Part shown: positions 32,746 to 42,325 of the stretch, piece after piece
How the letters are laid out: each line of letters starts with the position of its first letter
Position numbering within the stretch: the first letter of the stretch is position 1
NCBI GenBank assembly: GCA_023548195.1
Contig: JAJHZJ010000419.1
Span: 2,744,273 to 2,808,272, forward strand
Direction: 5' to 3'
DNA length: 64,000 nucleotides
DNA from: Bettongia penicillata ogilbyi
Lineage: Eukaryota > Chordata > Mammalia > Diprotodontia > Potoroidae
Made by a program: the position numbers and the translations under genes
Notes under the pieces: model-generated
Databases searched by the model: none
Seen by the model: only the letters and a program-made list of their open reading frames with translations
What the model was told of the DNA's origin: nothing

Positions 32746-33503
32746 GGGGGGTGGAATCAAGATGGCGGAGTAGAAAGACTCACGTGTGCTAGCTCCGAAC
32801 TCACAGCCCATGGATTTCCTGTAGGAAGAACTCCCCACAGGTTCTGGATCACTGCAGGGCACGCAGAAACACAGTAGAAGAGATTTCCATTCCAGAGAGC
32901 CCTGGAGAGCCGTCCCCAGGGGTCCGTTGTGCCCCGGAAAGTGGAGCCCACCCCAGCACTGACCTGGCCACGTGGCCGAGAGGAACAGATCCGAGCAGGC
33001 TTCAGGGACGGAATCTCCAGCAGCCGGGAAGGTCCCTCCGCCCAAAGATGCTACAGGTCAGTGAGAGAGATGTCTGGGCTGGCCAAGAGGGGAGCGGGGT
33101 GTCTCCGTGACTCAGGCCCCCTCGGGAGGAAGCGGCGGAGGCAAAGGCAGGAGCAGGAAGCTGCGGAGGCAGAGGCAGGGGCAGAGGCAGCAGTGGCCCG
33201 GGACTCCCAGAGCAGGCAGGCAGAAGCTCAGGTCTCTGCATAAACCCCCTGAGGGAGCTGAGCCTGGGAGAAGGCCCTGCCCCCACTTGCTCCATCACTG
33301 AAGATCTCTGCATAAAGCCCCTGAGGGAACTGAGCCTGGGAGGCGGCCCTGCCCCCACCCCAGCACCAGAACTTAAGCTGACATTGAATAGCAGCAACGC
33401 CTGCCGCAGAAAGCCCATTTGAATCTCAGACCCCAAGCACTAGCTGGGCGGATCTAGGTGGGGGTGGACAGGAATATCAGAAGTCAAGTAACTGGCTGGG
33501 AAA
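32746..33503 (+). promoter_or_regulatory. HAL1-like 5' UTR / internal promoter with YY1 site
   Basis: The element opens GGGGGGTGGAATC, then AAGATGGCGG at 32759-32768 (element positions 14-23), matching the YY1 core AAGATGGC. In human L1 a YY1 site at almost the same offset fixes transcription start, so the same role is inferred here. The leader is far richer in G+C and CpG (about two dozen CpGs by eye) than the flanking DNA, as expected for an L1-type CpG-island promoter. Not tested for activity. Confidence 0.75.
33233..33360 (+). repeat. 72-bp tandem duplication in the HAL1-like leader
   Basis: TCTCTGCATAAACCCCCTGA at 33233 recurs with few changes at 33305 (TCTCTGCATAAAGCCCCTGA), and GGCCCTGCCCCCAC recurs at the same 72-base offset. 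The second copy is slightly truncated. Confidence 0.9.
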
Positions 33504-34603
33504 ATGCCCAAAAAAGGGAAGAAAAATAAGACTATAGAGAGCTTCTTTGAGCAGGTGCAAATGTTCCCTCCTTTCAATACTGATGACGAGGAAATATTCT
33601 TACCATCAGGGAAAGATGTGGAGTTGGGGCCTCTGTATCCCAGACATCCCAGGTGGATGTCTGGTGGGCTTAGGCCATGGAAGAGCTCAAAAAGGATTTT
33701 GAAAATCAAGTTAGACAGGTGGAGGAAAAACTGGGAAGAGAAATGAGAGGGATGCAAGAAGAGTATGAAAAACGGGTCAATACCTTGGTAAAGGAGACCC
33801 AAAAAAATGCTGAAGAAAATAACACCTTGAAAAATAGACTCACTCAATTGGCAAAAGAGGTTCAAAAAGCCAATGAGGAGAAGAATGCTTTCAAAAGCAG
33901 AATTAGCCAAATGGAAAAAGAGGTTCAAAAGATCACTGAAGATAATAGTTCTCTCAAAATTAGAATGGAACAGATAGAGTCTAATGACTTTCTGAGAAAC
34001 CAAGAAATCACAAAACAAAACCAAAAGAATGAAAAAATGGAAGAGAATGTGAAATATCTCATGGGAAAAACAACTGACCTGGAAAATAGATGCAGGAGAG
34101 ACAATTTAAAAATTATGGGACTACCTGAAAGCCATGATCAAAAAAAGACCCTAGACATCATCTTCCATGAAATTATCGAGGAAAACTGCCCTGACATTCT
34201 ACAATCAGAGGGCAAAATAAGTATTGAAAGAATCCATCGATCACCACCTGAAAGAGATCCAAAAAGAGAAACTCCTAGGAACATTGTGGCCAAATTCCAG
34301 AACTCTCAGGTCAAGGAGAAAATCTTGCAAGCAGCAAGAAAGAAACAATTCCAGTATTGTGGAAATACAATCAGGATAACTCAAGATCTAGCAGCTTCTA
34401 CATTAAGGGATTGAAAGGCGTGGAATAGGATATTCCAGAAGTCAAAGGAACTAGGAGTTAAACCAAGAATCACCTACCCAGCAAAACTGAGTATAATACT
34501 TCAGGGGAAAATATGGTCTTTCAATGAAACAGAGGACTTTCAAGCATTCTTGATGAAAAGACCAGAGCTGAAAAGAAAATTTGACTTTCAAACACAAGAA
34601 TGA
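33504..34603 (+). pseudogene. L1-type ORF1 (RNA-binding chaperone), inactivated
   Basis: Starts ATG at 33504 (MPKKGKKNKTIESFFEQ), a lysine-rich N terminus. After about 45 codons the frame changes (between about 33620 and 33676); the main body runs in the frame of the ATG at 33677. That body has a long heptad coiled coil (trimerisation region, about 33677-34080), then an RRM-like start RRDNLKIMGLPES near 34096, and a C-terminal domain with RIHRSPPERDPKRETPR and TIRITQDLAASTLRD. A TGA at 34412-34414 interrupts it; the frame stays open beyond to a TGA at 34601-34603, with ITYPAKLSIILQG matching the end of L1 ORF1p. ORF1p binds L1 RNA in the cytoplasmic RNP. With one frameshift and one stop this copy is not expected to give full-length protein. 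Confidence 0.88.
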
Positions 34604-34737
34604 GAAGAAGCATGAAAAAGTAAACAGCAAAGAGAAGTCACAAGGGACTTACCAAAAGTGAACTGTTTACATTCCTACATGGAAAGACAATATTTGTAAC
34701 TCTTAAAACTTTTCAGTATCTGGGTAGTTGGTAGGAT

Positions 34738-34816
34738 CACACACAAACATACACACACACACACACACATGTACACGCGTGCCCGCACACCCACATACAC
34801 ACATGCACGCACATAC
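34738..34816. repeat. (CA)n microsatellite in the HAL1-like 3' UTR
   Basis: Pure CA units at 34750-34769, degenerate CA/CG units on both sides. Confidence 0.95.
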
Positions 34817-35094
34817 AGAGACAGAGAGCATAGACTGAATTGAATAGGATGGGACCATAACTTAAAAGAAATTAAGGTAAATGGTGAGAGAGAAAGATAG
34901 GGAGAGGAAAGAGGGTGAAATGGAATGGGGTAAATTATATGTCATTTAAGAGGCAAGCAGGAGACTTTTTAGTGGAGGGAAAAAGAGGAGAGCTGAGAAA
35001 AAAAAAAAAGTTTACCCTCAGCATATTCGACTAAAGGAAGGAATAAAATGCACACTCATTTTGATATGAAAACTTATCTTACAATACATTAAAG

Positions 35095-35590
35095 TAGGGG
35101 AGAAGGAGATAATCAAGGGGGGGGATGATGGAAGGGAAGGTAATGGGAGGAGGGAGCAATTTGAAGTCAACACTCGGGGAGGGACAGGATCAAAAGACAG
35201 AATAGAAACAATGAGGGGCAGGATAGGATGGAGGGTAATTCAGTTAATCTTATACAACACGACTATTATGGAAGTCATTTGCAAAACTACACAGATAGGG
35301 CCTATATTGAATTGCCTGCCTTCCCAAAGGGAATGGGTGGGGAGGGAGGGATGGGGACAATTTGGAACTCAAAGTTTTAGGAACAACTGTCTAGTATTGT
35401 TGTTGCTACTAGGAAATAAGACATACAGTTAATGAGGAATAGAAATCTGGCCCTATAGGACAAAAGAGAAGATGGGGACAAGAGAAGGGAGGGATGATAG
35501 AAGAGAGGGCAGATTGGTGATAGGGAAAATTAGATTGCTCGGTGTATTGGGGTGGGGGGAGGGGACAAAAGGGGAGAAAATTTGGAACCC
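35095..35590 (+). other. G-rich polypurine tracts of the 3' UTR
   Basis: Runs such as AAGGGGGGGGATGATGG, GGGAGGAGGGAG (about 35145), GGTGGGGAGGGAGGGATGGGG (about 35335, shown in part) and GGGGTGGGGGGAGGGG near 35550. Such tracts are typical of L1 3' UTRs and could form G-quadruplexes. Shared with the copy at 59825-60679. Confidence 0.8.
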
Positions 35591-35641
35591 AAAATTTTGT
35601 GAAAATAAATGTAAAAAGTTAAATAAATAAATTTTTATTTC

Positions 35642-35658
35642 AAAAAAAAAAAGAGGCA
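35642..35658. repeat. Right target-site duplication of the HAL1-like element
   Basis: AAAAAAAAAAAGAGGCA, identical to 32729-32745. The element's own A tail cannot be separated from the A run of the duplication. Confidence 0.93.
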
Positions 35659-36009
35659 AAGTATGGCTTCTTTCACCTAGTTCAGAAAAAAAAATATTAA
35701 ACTAGGAGGAGAAGACCCTCAGGGTTTTTGGGCAACATAGAAACAATTCCTATTTATGTTCATTCTGAATCAATTAGAGCCCAAACAATGACCAATGGTG
35801 CAATAGGCCTGGGTCCTATTGTTTGCCAATCAGTGAGAGCCAGAGTGATATAAGGCAAGGTCCTTAAGACAAAAATCTAGCTTATAAACAGCAAGATATC
35901 TTCCCACATTTTGGAAGAGAAAGGAAAGAAGGCAGAGAGGAAGGAAGTTGTGTTGCCCAACTGGCCAGTTCCAACTGGGTCCCCATTGGGGAAGCTCCTC
36001 CTATTCACA
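35659..36009. other. Unassigned 0.35 kb
   Basis: Contains CCAATGGTGCAATAGG and GCCAATCAGTGAGAGCC, CCAAT-type motifs upstream of ATATAAGGC at about 35848. Promoter-like wording is possible by chance; an LTR is another possibility. Not called. Confidence 0.35.
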
Positions 36010-36190
36010 GGGTTATTTGTCCTTTGTTCCCATGACATCACGGAGGTGATGCCATGACATATTAGAACTTAGTAGGTAAGCCTAATGCATATCAAGGAAA
36101 AATGACTTGACCATGAAATGTCAGAGGAAGGAAGTGAACCTAGGTCTTCTCACTCCAGCTTCAATAATCTACTCAGTAATCTATTCTAGT
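36010..36190 (-). mobile_element. Degraded composite SINE
   Basis: Tail TTTGTCCTTTGTTCCCATGA, CATCACGGAGGTGATGCCAT, then core TGACTTGACCATGAAATG and GTGAACCTAGGTCTTCTCAC. Confidence 0.65.
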
Positions 36191-36229
36191 TTTACAAAAT
36201 AATAAAAAAAACCAAGAACTCACATGACC

Positions 36230-36480
36230 AAAGCACTTTAAAGTCTAACAAGAGCTTTCCACAAAATAATCCTATGAGTTAGGTAGGGAGGACCTCAGAT
36301 AACCTCAAATAGCCTCAAATAATCAATCCCTTAATTTCACAAACAAAAAGCTGAGGTTTAAAAAAGCAAAATGTCTTACTAATTATCATCTAGTGAATTA
36401 GTGGCTAAACTAGAACCTGAGTCTCTTATTTATGAATTAACATGTTTCTCACTATTCCACCATGTCAACCTTTCCCAGCA
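36230..36480 (-). mobile_element. CORE-SINE
   Basis: AAAGCACTTTAAAGTCTAAC, AATAATCCTATGAGTTAGGT, CTAGAACCTGAGTCTCTTAT, CTATTCCACCATGTC. Minus orientation. Confidence 0.72.
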
Positions 36481-36779
36481 ACCCATGGGACTTGTCTTTA
36501 ACAGAATTTCCAAGGTTCTATGCCACTAGCATTCAGTCTTACTTTTTTTTCCATTGATATTCAGGAAATAACCCTTGTCCCTCCTCTTGAGCAAGAAGAA
36601 TCTGTTCCAATCACCCTGATTCATAAGAATTCCCATGATCTGAAACTATGCCCTAATCTATAACACAATATCATAGTTATAGGCTTATAGATATAGGTGG
36701 AAGGGACTTTAGGGGCCATCAGGTCCCTCATTTACAAATGAGAAAATTGGTTAAATAACTTAGTCTTTCTCTCCACTCT

Positions 36780-37275
36780 AGTTTCCCCCATAAGTCAGAT
36801 ATCCATCATCTCTCACCTAGATTATTTCAAAAGTCTCCAAATTGTTCTCTTTGCCTTAAGATACTCTTCATTCCAATCCGTCTTCTACATTTCTGCCAAA
36901 GTAATCTTCCTTAAGAGCAGATTTGACCTTATCACTCTCCTACTCAATCAATTCCAATGGCTGTCTGTTGCCTCAAGGATAAAATATAAACTCATCTGTT
37001 TAGCTTTTAAAACCCTCTGCAACTTGAAGTCAAACTGTCTTTGCAGACTTGTCATATTATTCCATCTTCTGAAACTCTGAGATCCAGTAAGGCCAACTTT
37101 CTCTCTGTTCCCTATAAGCAACACTCTATCTCCTCTCTCTATGCCTTAGCACTGGCCGCTGTCCAATGAAATCTCTCTCTTGTTTTAAGATGTAGCACTA
37201 TCTTCTTCATGAAGCCTTTCCTGATTCCCCTCAACTGCTAATGTCCGTCTTCTCATACTATTTTGTGTATATTTT
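36780..37275 (+). mobile_element. L2 LINE 3' region
   Basis: CATCTCTCACCTAGATTATT, GACCTTATCACTCTCCTACT, CAATGGCTGTCTGTTGCCTC, AAACCCTCTGCAACTTGAAG, CTTCATGAAGCCTTTCCTGA, in the order of the L2 ORF2 end and 3' UTR. Confidence 0.85.
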
Positions 37276-37289
37276 CTCAGTGAGTCAAT

Positions 37290-37603
37290 GTGTGTGTTTG
37301 TCCTTCATTGCCAAAGAAGATCATGCCATCAGAGAAATAATGACATGACTTGCAGTTGACTTTGTTTTGAGTGAGGGAGGGCTGTGCAGGTCACCAGCGT
37401 CACTTCTCCTCTAGAGCCATCTGAATCCAGTGACCAGATATTCATCAGGATGACTAGAGATGACCTAGAATGAGGCAGTTGGGGTTAAGTGACTTGCCCA
37501 GGGTCACAAAGCTAGTGAATGTCAAGTGTCTGAAGTGAGATTTGAACTCAGGTCGTCCTGACTCCTGCACTGGTGTCCTATCCACTGCACCACCTAGTTG
37601 CCC
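37290..37603 (-). mobile_element. Complete head-plus-tail composite SINE with 14-bp duplication
   Basis: Flanked by CTCAGTGAGTCAAT at 37276-37289 and 37604-37617, exact. Minus strand: 3' module first (TTTGTCCTTCATTGCCAAAG to CATCAGGATGACTAGAGATG), then core TTAAGTGACTTGCCCAGGGT and inverted tRNA head CTATCCACTGCACCACCTAG. This 314-bp copy shows that the module found without a tRNA head elsewhere is a true SINE tail. The target is the terminus of the L2 on the minus strand. Confidence 0.93.
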
Positions 37604-38010
37604 CTCAGTGAGTCAATAAATATCTCTACTCTGCACCACACACTGTGTTAAGCTCTGGAGGATACAAAAATGCACTCAAAGAGATCACAGTCTAATGGGA
37701 GAGACAACAAACAGATATGCACAACCAAGTTACATAGAGAGTAAAGAAAAAATACTTAAAAGGGGGAAGGCATTAGAATGAAGAGGGGTTAGGACAAGCT
37801 TCCTGTAAAATAGGGAATTTTAGTTGAGACCTGAAAAAAGCCAGGAAAGCCAGCAGGTGAAGGTGAGGAAGAAAAGCAATGCAGCGGACAGCCAGAGTGG
37901 AAAAATGGAGAGTCATGGAGCAGCAAGTAGACCGGTGTCACTGGAGCAAGGAGTGTATTGGCAGGGTGCGAGATATAAAAGGACTGAGAAATAGGAGGGG
38001 CTAAGTCATG
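37604..38010 (-). mobile_element. L2 LINE 3' region
   Basis: CACACACTGTGTTAAGCTCT, TCACAGTCTAATGGGAGAGA, GGACAAGCTTCCTGTAAAAT, AGCAAGTAGACCGGTGTCAC, GGAGGGGCTAAGTCATGAAG: the inverted L2 3' end. Tail-to-tail with the L2 at 36780-37275. Confidence 0.83.
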
Positions 38011-38019
38011 AAGGTTATG

Positions 38020-38110
38020 TGTGATATGTATGTGTGTGTGTGTATACATACAAATATACATACCTGTACATACATAACTATATATGTGTGTATATGTAGG
38101 TATGTATGAA
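38020..38110. repeat. (TG)/(TA) microsatellite
   Basis: GTATGTGTGTGTGTGTATAC followed by TATACATAC-type units. It has grown inside or at the edge of the L2. Confidence 0.9.
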
Positions 38111-38930
38111 TAACTTCTTACAAGTAGACATAACTTTGTTCCTCGTGCTTTTCTCAGCATTTAAACAGTGTCTGCTTAATAAATACTTGATGAACTGGTC
38201 GATTATTTGGGATTACACAATCAAAAGTGGAATTTGAGCCCAGGTCTTCTGATTCCAACTCAGCACTTTATTAAAGGATTTGATACATTTTGAGATTAAG
38301 TTTTATATCAAAAATGCAATGTAAATATGAATTATTATTTGCATTATTATTCTCTTTATTGAAGAAAGGCCCAGTGTTATTTATAATTCATCCTTCTCAG
38401 CACTCTTCCAACCTCGACTAACAGCCTGTGCTCATTTTTCTCAGGGTTAATACCATCCCATTCAAAAGGTCCAGGTCTGACTTCTCAAATACATACTACT
38501 GCCTATGCTTATGACTTGCCACCAGCATTATTTTGAGGGGTGTCCTAATAGAGTTTCTTAATAACTCAGTGTTATTCCTCCTTTTTATTCCTAGCCTGGA
38601 AGCTTGACAAAAAACTAACTGGAGTAAGCACCTTTCTGTGGTTTGAACTGTGTCACCCCCCATCCCTCTCAGCTGTGATTGATTATTCATTATATTGGGG
38701 TTAGCCCATCATTAAGGTACAGCATCCTGTATACTCAGTTAAATTGACCTAGAGTTACAGTTTAATGCTAGGATGAATGGGTTGGAATTAATCTTAGGAA
38801 AGGAGTCGTCGAGGCCCTTGAGAACACTGATGTGATTAAGTTTGGCCATGTCAGGTACAGCAAGCATAGTTCTACTATAAGAAAATGCTTTCTTGGGCAA
38901 AGCAGATGCAAGAGAAAAATTCTCATTCCC
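38111..38930. other. Largely unassigned
   Basis: A small inverted SINE scrap at about 38190-38270 (TTGAGCCCAGGTCTTCTGAT); otherwise nothing recognised. Confidence 0.45.
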
Positions 38931-39905
38931 TCTATCTAAGGCTGCCTTCCCAATGTCTTTTGCTCACTCACCTTCATATTGACATCTCTAACTTTGTGCT
39001 GTTGCTATGACCTTGGTCATCTGTGACTTTTGATGGGATGAAACACAGCATTGTGTTTCCTCTCTTGGGACACACTCTGGATCCTTCTCCTTTCCCAGTT
39101 CCCCAGAAGGGTTCTAAGGCCTTCCAATCCCTTGCCCCCCATCTTCACGTATACCAGGCCAAACCTCAACCCCAACCACTCTTCTTAAGTGCTACTGAAT
39201 TATTCTGATTGCTACAAGTTTGTGTTACCTCATCTCAGTTGTCCCTCACTACAGCAAAGAGATCTTTTGCTCTTCCCTGATTCTCTCACTCCCCACAGTG
39301 GCGGTTTTAAACCTTCCCCTCTTTCCTTAGACCTTCCACACCACTCCTTTACCCTCTCTTTCATTAAGGATCTAACCTCCTATCTACTGAGAAATGAAAC
39401 AACAACAATCTTGAAATCATTCTTTGTGAATTTCTTTTTTTCTCCTCATCTTAAAAGTTTTTGACATCATCCCCCAACCTCTGCTTCTTTATTATAACCT
39501 CTAATGGAGAGACAGCACTTCTCGTAGTTAAAGTCAAGTCCTTTGTATATTTAAACCCATCCTCTCCCACCTCTTGCATGTGACCCTTAGAATCATCCTT
39601 TCTCTCTAATCTCTAGTCTTTCCCTGTCTATTCAAAACATACAGTCCTTCTACTCTGTTCTCCATCCTTTGCAAAATGACTACTTATCTCATTACTTAAC
39701 TAAAACTGCTCTCTCCAGACTTATTATTAATGATTTTTTAATTGTTACATCTTTTCTCAGTCTTCTCTACCTCTGAACAATTTAGTACTTGTTGACCACC
39801 CTCCTGGGTACTCTCCCATATCGTAGTTTTTGTAACACTTCTCTCTCTTGGTTCTCCTTCTACCTGTCTAACTTCTTTTTCTCAGTCTCCTTTGCTAGAT
39901 AACAT
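38931..39905 (+). mobile_element. L2 LINE ORF2 region, decayed
   Basis: Pyrimidine-rich sequence typical of L2 ORF2, ending in the best-preserved piece: TAGTACTTGTTGACCACCCT (the LVDHP-type motif before RT), TTGGTTCTCCTTCTACCTGT, TCAGTCTCCTTTGCTAGAT. Stops in all frames. Confidence 0.68.
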
Positions 39906-40179
39906 TGAAATCATAGCCCACAGCTGTAGGGATATTCAGAGGTTGAGTGCTGAACCTTCTGCAATGTAGAATTTTGAAAACAGAGGGACACTAAATAACT
40001 TGTCCAGGATCATCCTATAATTCTTTAAAGTCCTATAATTATAGACCATCCTGTAATTCTTTAAAATTCAATATCTTCTCTATACATTTTCCATGGTTTT
40101 CATGAAAAGTGGCAAGTACAAGAAATGAAATGTATTTCCTCAAATTAGGATCAACTCTTCTTTTTCTCAACTATGAAGA

Positions 40180-40550
40180 TGTCTGTCCTTCCCTTCAAAG
40201 AGCTTACAGAAGGAAGGTAGGAATGATACATAAAAAGAAATACATATATTACACTTATACAAGTGTATAACCTGCAATGCACTTATATGATAAGTGAATT
40301 AGAGAGGTGAAAAACAAATATCCATGTGGGAAGTTTGTCACCAACATAGAAATTGAGGAGAATTTCTTGTAAAAAAAAAAAAAGCAGCAATTCAGTTGGG
40401 CTTTAAAGGATTTTTCATTTAAGAGGGAGAGGAGGAGGGTAAATGGTCCATCTACATGGAATTCCAAGTTCAAAAGCTTGGAACCAAGAGAAAGTAGGGG
40501 CTACAACCCATGGCAGGAAGCAGTAGTTTGGCTGGAGCATAGAGAGATGA
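40180..40550 (-). mobile_element. L2 LINE 3' region, decayed
   Basis: TTCCCTTCAAAGAGCTTACA, GTTGGGCTTTAAAGGATTTT, GGAATTCCAAGTTCAAAAGC, TAGTTTGGCTGGAGCATAGA; L2 order, minus strand. A 14-base A run lies inside (40371-40384). Confidence 0.6.
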
Positions 40551-40559
40551 AGATTACAC

Positions 40560-40780
40560 TTACCTTTGTCTACTACTTTGCAAGGAGTAGAAGATGCAAA
40601 GATGGCAAATTAAGCTAAATGTTAGAAACAGATATAACAGTTATGATATCCTAGCAATCAGAACTGTCAGAAGTGGAAGGAGCTGACTCAAGGGGTGGGA
40701 GATTCCTCCTCATTAAAAGTCTCAAGTAAATTCAATATAACAACTTGCTGGGAAAGCTACCCCCAGTAGAAGATGCACTA
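40560..40780 (+). mobile_element. L3/CR1 LINE 3' fragment
   Basis: AGAACTGTCAGAAGTGGAAG and GGGTGGGAGATTCCTCCTCA, TTAAAAGTCTCAAGTAAATT match the CR1/L3 3' segment seen better preserved near 50360-50450. Confidence 0.5.
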
Positions 40781-40784
40781 GATG

Positions 40785-41025
40785 GCAACTGGCTGTGGAG
40801 TGCCCCAAGTTCAAATCTAGCCTTAGACATTTACTAGCTGTGACCCTGGGCAAGGCATTTAACCTCTCTCTGCCTCCATTTCCTCAACTGTAATGGGGAA
40901 TAATATTGGCACCAACTTGCAGTGTTATTATAAGGGTGAAATGAGATCGTGTTAGTAAAAAGCACTTAGCACAGTGCCTGCCTGGCGCTTAGTAGGTGCT
41001 CTATAAATGCTTATTTCCTTCCTCC
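40785..41025 (+). mobile_element. CORE-SINE (MIR-like), near complete
   Basis: CCCAAGTTCAAATCTAGCCT, GTGACCCTGGGCAAGGCATT, CCATTTCCTCAACTGTAATG, GGGGAATAATATTGGCACC, ACAGTGCCTGCCTGGCGCTT, ATAAATGCTTATT. Confidence 0.87.
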
Positions 41026-41214
41026 CTCTTCTCCCTGGTGAGAATCCTTCCATCTCTGAAGAGATGTGATTCCATGACTAGATGAAAAGATCAGTATGCA
41101 ACCATCCTAGAAAGGTATGGAGGATTTTGAATGCAAATAGAAGTATGAATTTTCAAATGAAGCAATAGGGAGCTACCAAGCTTTATGAGCACCAGGTGAA
41201 TGAGTAGAGTAGGC

Positions 41215-41425
41215 AATAATATGGCGTAGTGGGAAAAATACTGAATTTGGAATGAGAAATTGAGTTGGAATGTTGGATCTCTCACTTGCCAGCTATATGA
41301 TCTTAGGCAAATCACTTCCCTGGACCTCAGCCCACTGATTTGTTTTCAAAAATGAGAGAAAGAGTAGATGAGGCAACTAAAGGGTACATTTCAGCTCTAA
41401 TACCTATATGTTCCTATGATCATTT
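41215..41425 (+). mobile_element. CORE-SINE, TCCTATGATC-ending variant
   Basis: ATATGGCGTAGTGGGAAAAA head, TCTTAGGCAAATCACTTCCC, TTTCAGCTCTAATACCTATA, TGTTCCTATGATC. Confidence 0.8.
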
Positions 41426-41519
41426 GTTATGTAAAAGGGGAAAACAATGACTGGGGGATTCACAGAATTTAATTTCTGAATCAGGGCATGACAATCAGGC
41501 CTTTTAAGACACAATGGAA

Positions 41520-41600
41520 CTCAAAATCTTATTTAAAAAATGAATATTTAAAACTATCTTTACACATAACTGGAAAAAATAAAATTCTATTTAAGAAAAA
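41520..41600 (+). mobile_element. Very short 5'-truncated L1 3' end
   Basis: Only 81 bp: CTCAAAATCTTATTTAAAAA to ACATAACTGGAAAAAATAAA and an A-rich tail. Exact 14-bp duplication AAGACACAATGGAA at 41506-41519 and 41601-41614, next to CTTTT, an L1 endonuclease-type site. Confidence 0.85.
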
Positions 41601-41614
41601 AAGACACAATGGAA

Positions 41615-41974
41615 ACATGAGAAGTAAATCCCAGGGTGGAGGTGACAAGTTCAAGTAACCATTGGCTCAGCCTTTCCAAGAGAAGGCTCCAGAGGCTAGA
41701 GAACTGGAGGAGAAAGGTTATATAGGAATACACATAGTCCTGGACTCAGTACTTTGGAGGGAGGAGCTTTGATGGGCCTTTTGAGGAACCATACACATGA
41801 TTTAGTAGGAGAAAGGAAATAAGTATCAAACAAATACATACACAGAAAAGGAGAAGAATTTCTAGTCCAAGTCAAGTAACTGGAAGAAAGAACAAGGAGA
41901 CACAAAGACAGAGCAAATCCAAATTTTGCTCTTTCCTAACACTCTGAAGCATGTAAACTGGGCTTGTTGGATAC
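41615..41974. other. No recognisable feature
   Basis: Unassigned. Confidence 0.5.
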
Positions 41975-42325
41975 AGGTTGTTCGTCACCATTATAATAAT
42001 AACTAGCATTTACATGGCATTTTAAGGACTGCAAAGTGCTTTATAAATGTTATCTCATTTTACTCTTTCAACAACCCTGAGAGAAAGATGTTATTATTAT
42101 CTGTATTTTATATTATTTTTAATATTTATATATTATAATATTTATATTATAAAATATTATATTATAATATAATATACCTATTTTATAGATAAGGAAACTG
42201 AGGCAAACAGAAGTTAAGTGACTTGCCTAGGATCACAGAGTTAATAAGTGTCTGAATCCAGATTTGAACATATGTCTTCCTGACTCTGTCAGGCCCAGGA
42301 TATTGTACCACTTCACTATTTCCGG
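41975..42325 (-). mobile_element. CORE-SINE with AT-rich expansion
   Basis: ACTAGCATTTACATGGCATT, GCAAAGTGCTTTATAAATGT, CAACAACCCTGAGAGAAAG, then a (TATTA)n-type expansion at about 42108-42180, then GATAAGGAAACTGAGGCAAA, TTAAGTGACTTGCCTAGGAT. Slippage has grown in the middle of the SINE. Confidence 0.87.

Larger units (their letters stand above)
32746..35641 (+). mobile_element. Full-length HAL1-like (ORF1-only L1) retrotransposon
   Basis: A 2,896-bp insertion between perfect 17-bp duplications (32729-32745 and 35642-35658). Order: G-rich start with YY1-type site, CpG-rich leader (32746-33503), L1-type ORF1 remnant (33504-34603), then directly a roughly 1-kb 3' UTR with a CA repeat, G-rich polypurine tracts, AATAAA at 35604-35609 and an A-rich end. 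No endonuclease or reverse transcriptase frame exists, so it would rely on L1 enzymes supplied in trans, as known for half-L1 (HAL1) elements. Alternative: an L1 that lost ORF2 by internal deletion; the intact ends and the related tail at 59825-60679 favour a real ORF1-only family but do not prove it. Flawless duplication and retained CpGs indicate it is the youngest large insertion here. Confidence 0.88.

Noticed and set aside
33440..34024. 194-codon minus-strand frame as a host gene
   Set aside because: It is exactly antisense to the coiled-coil part of the HAL1-like ORF1; stop depletion follows from the purine-rich sense strand.
35766..35860. CCAAT/TATA-like promoter
   Set aside because: Single short motifs with no downstream gene, start-site evidence or conservation.
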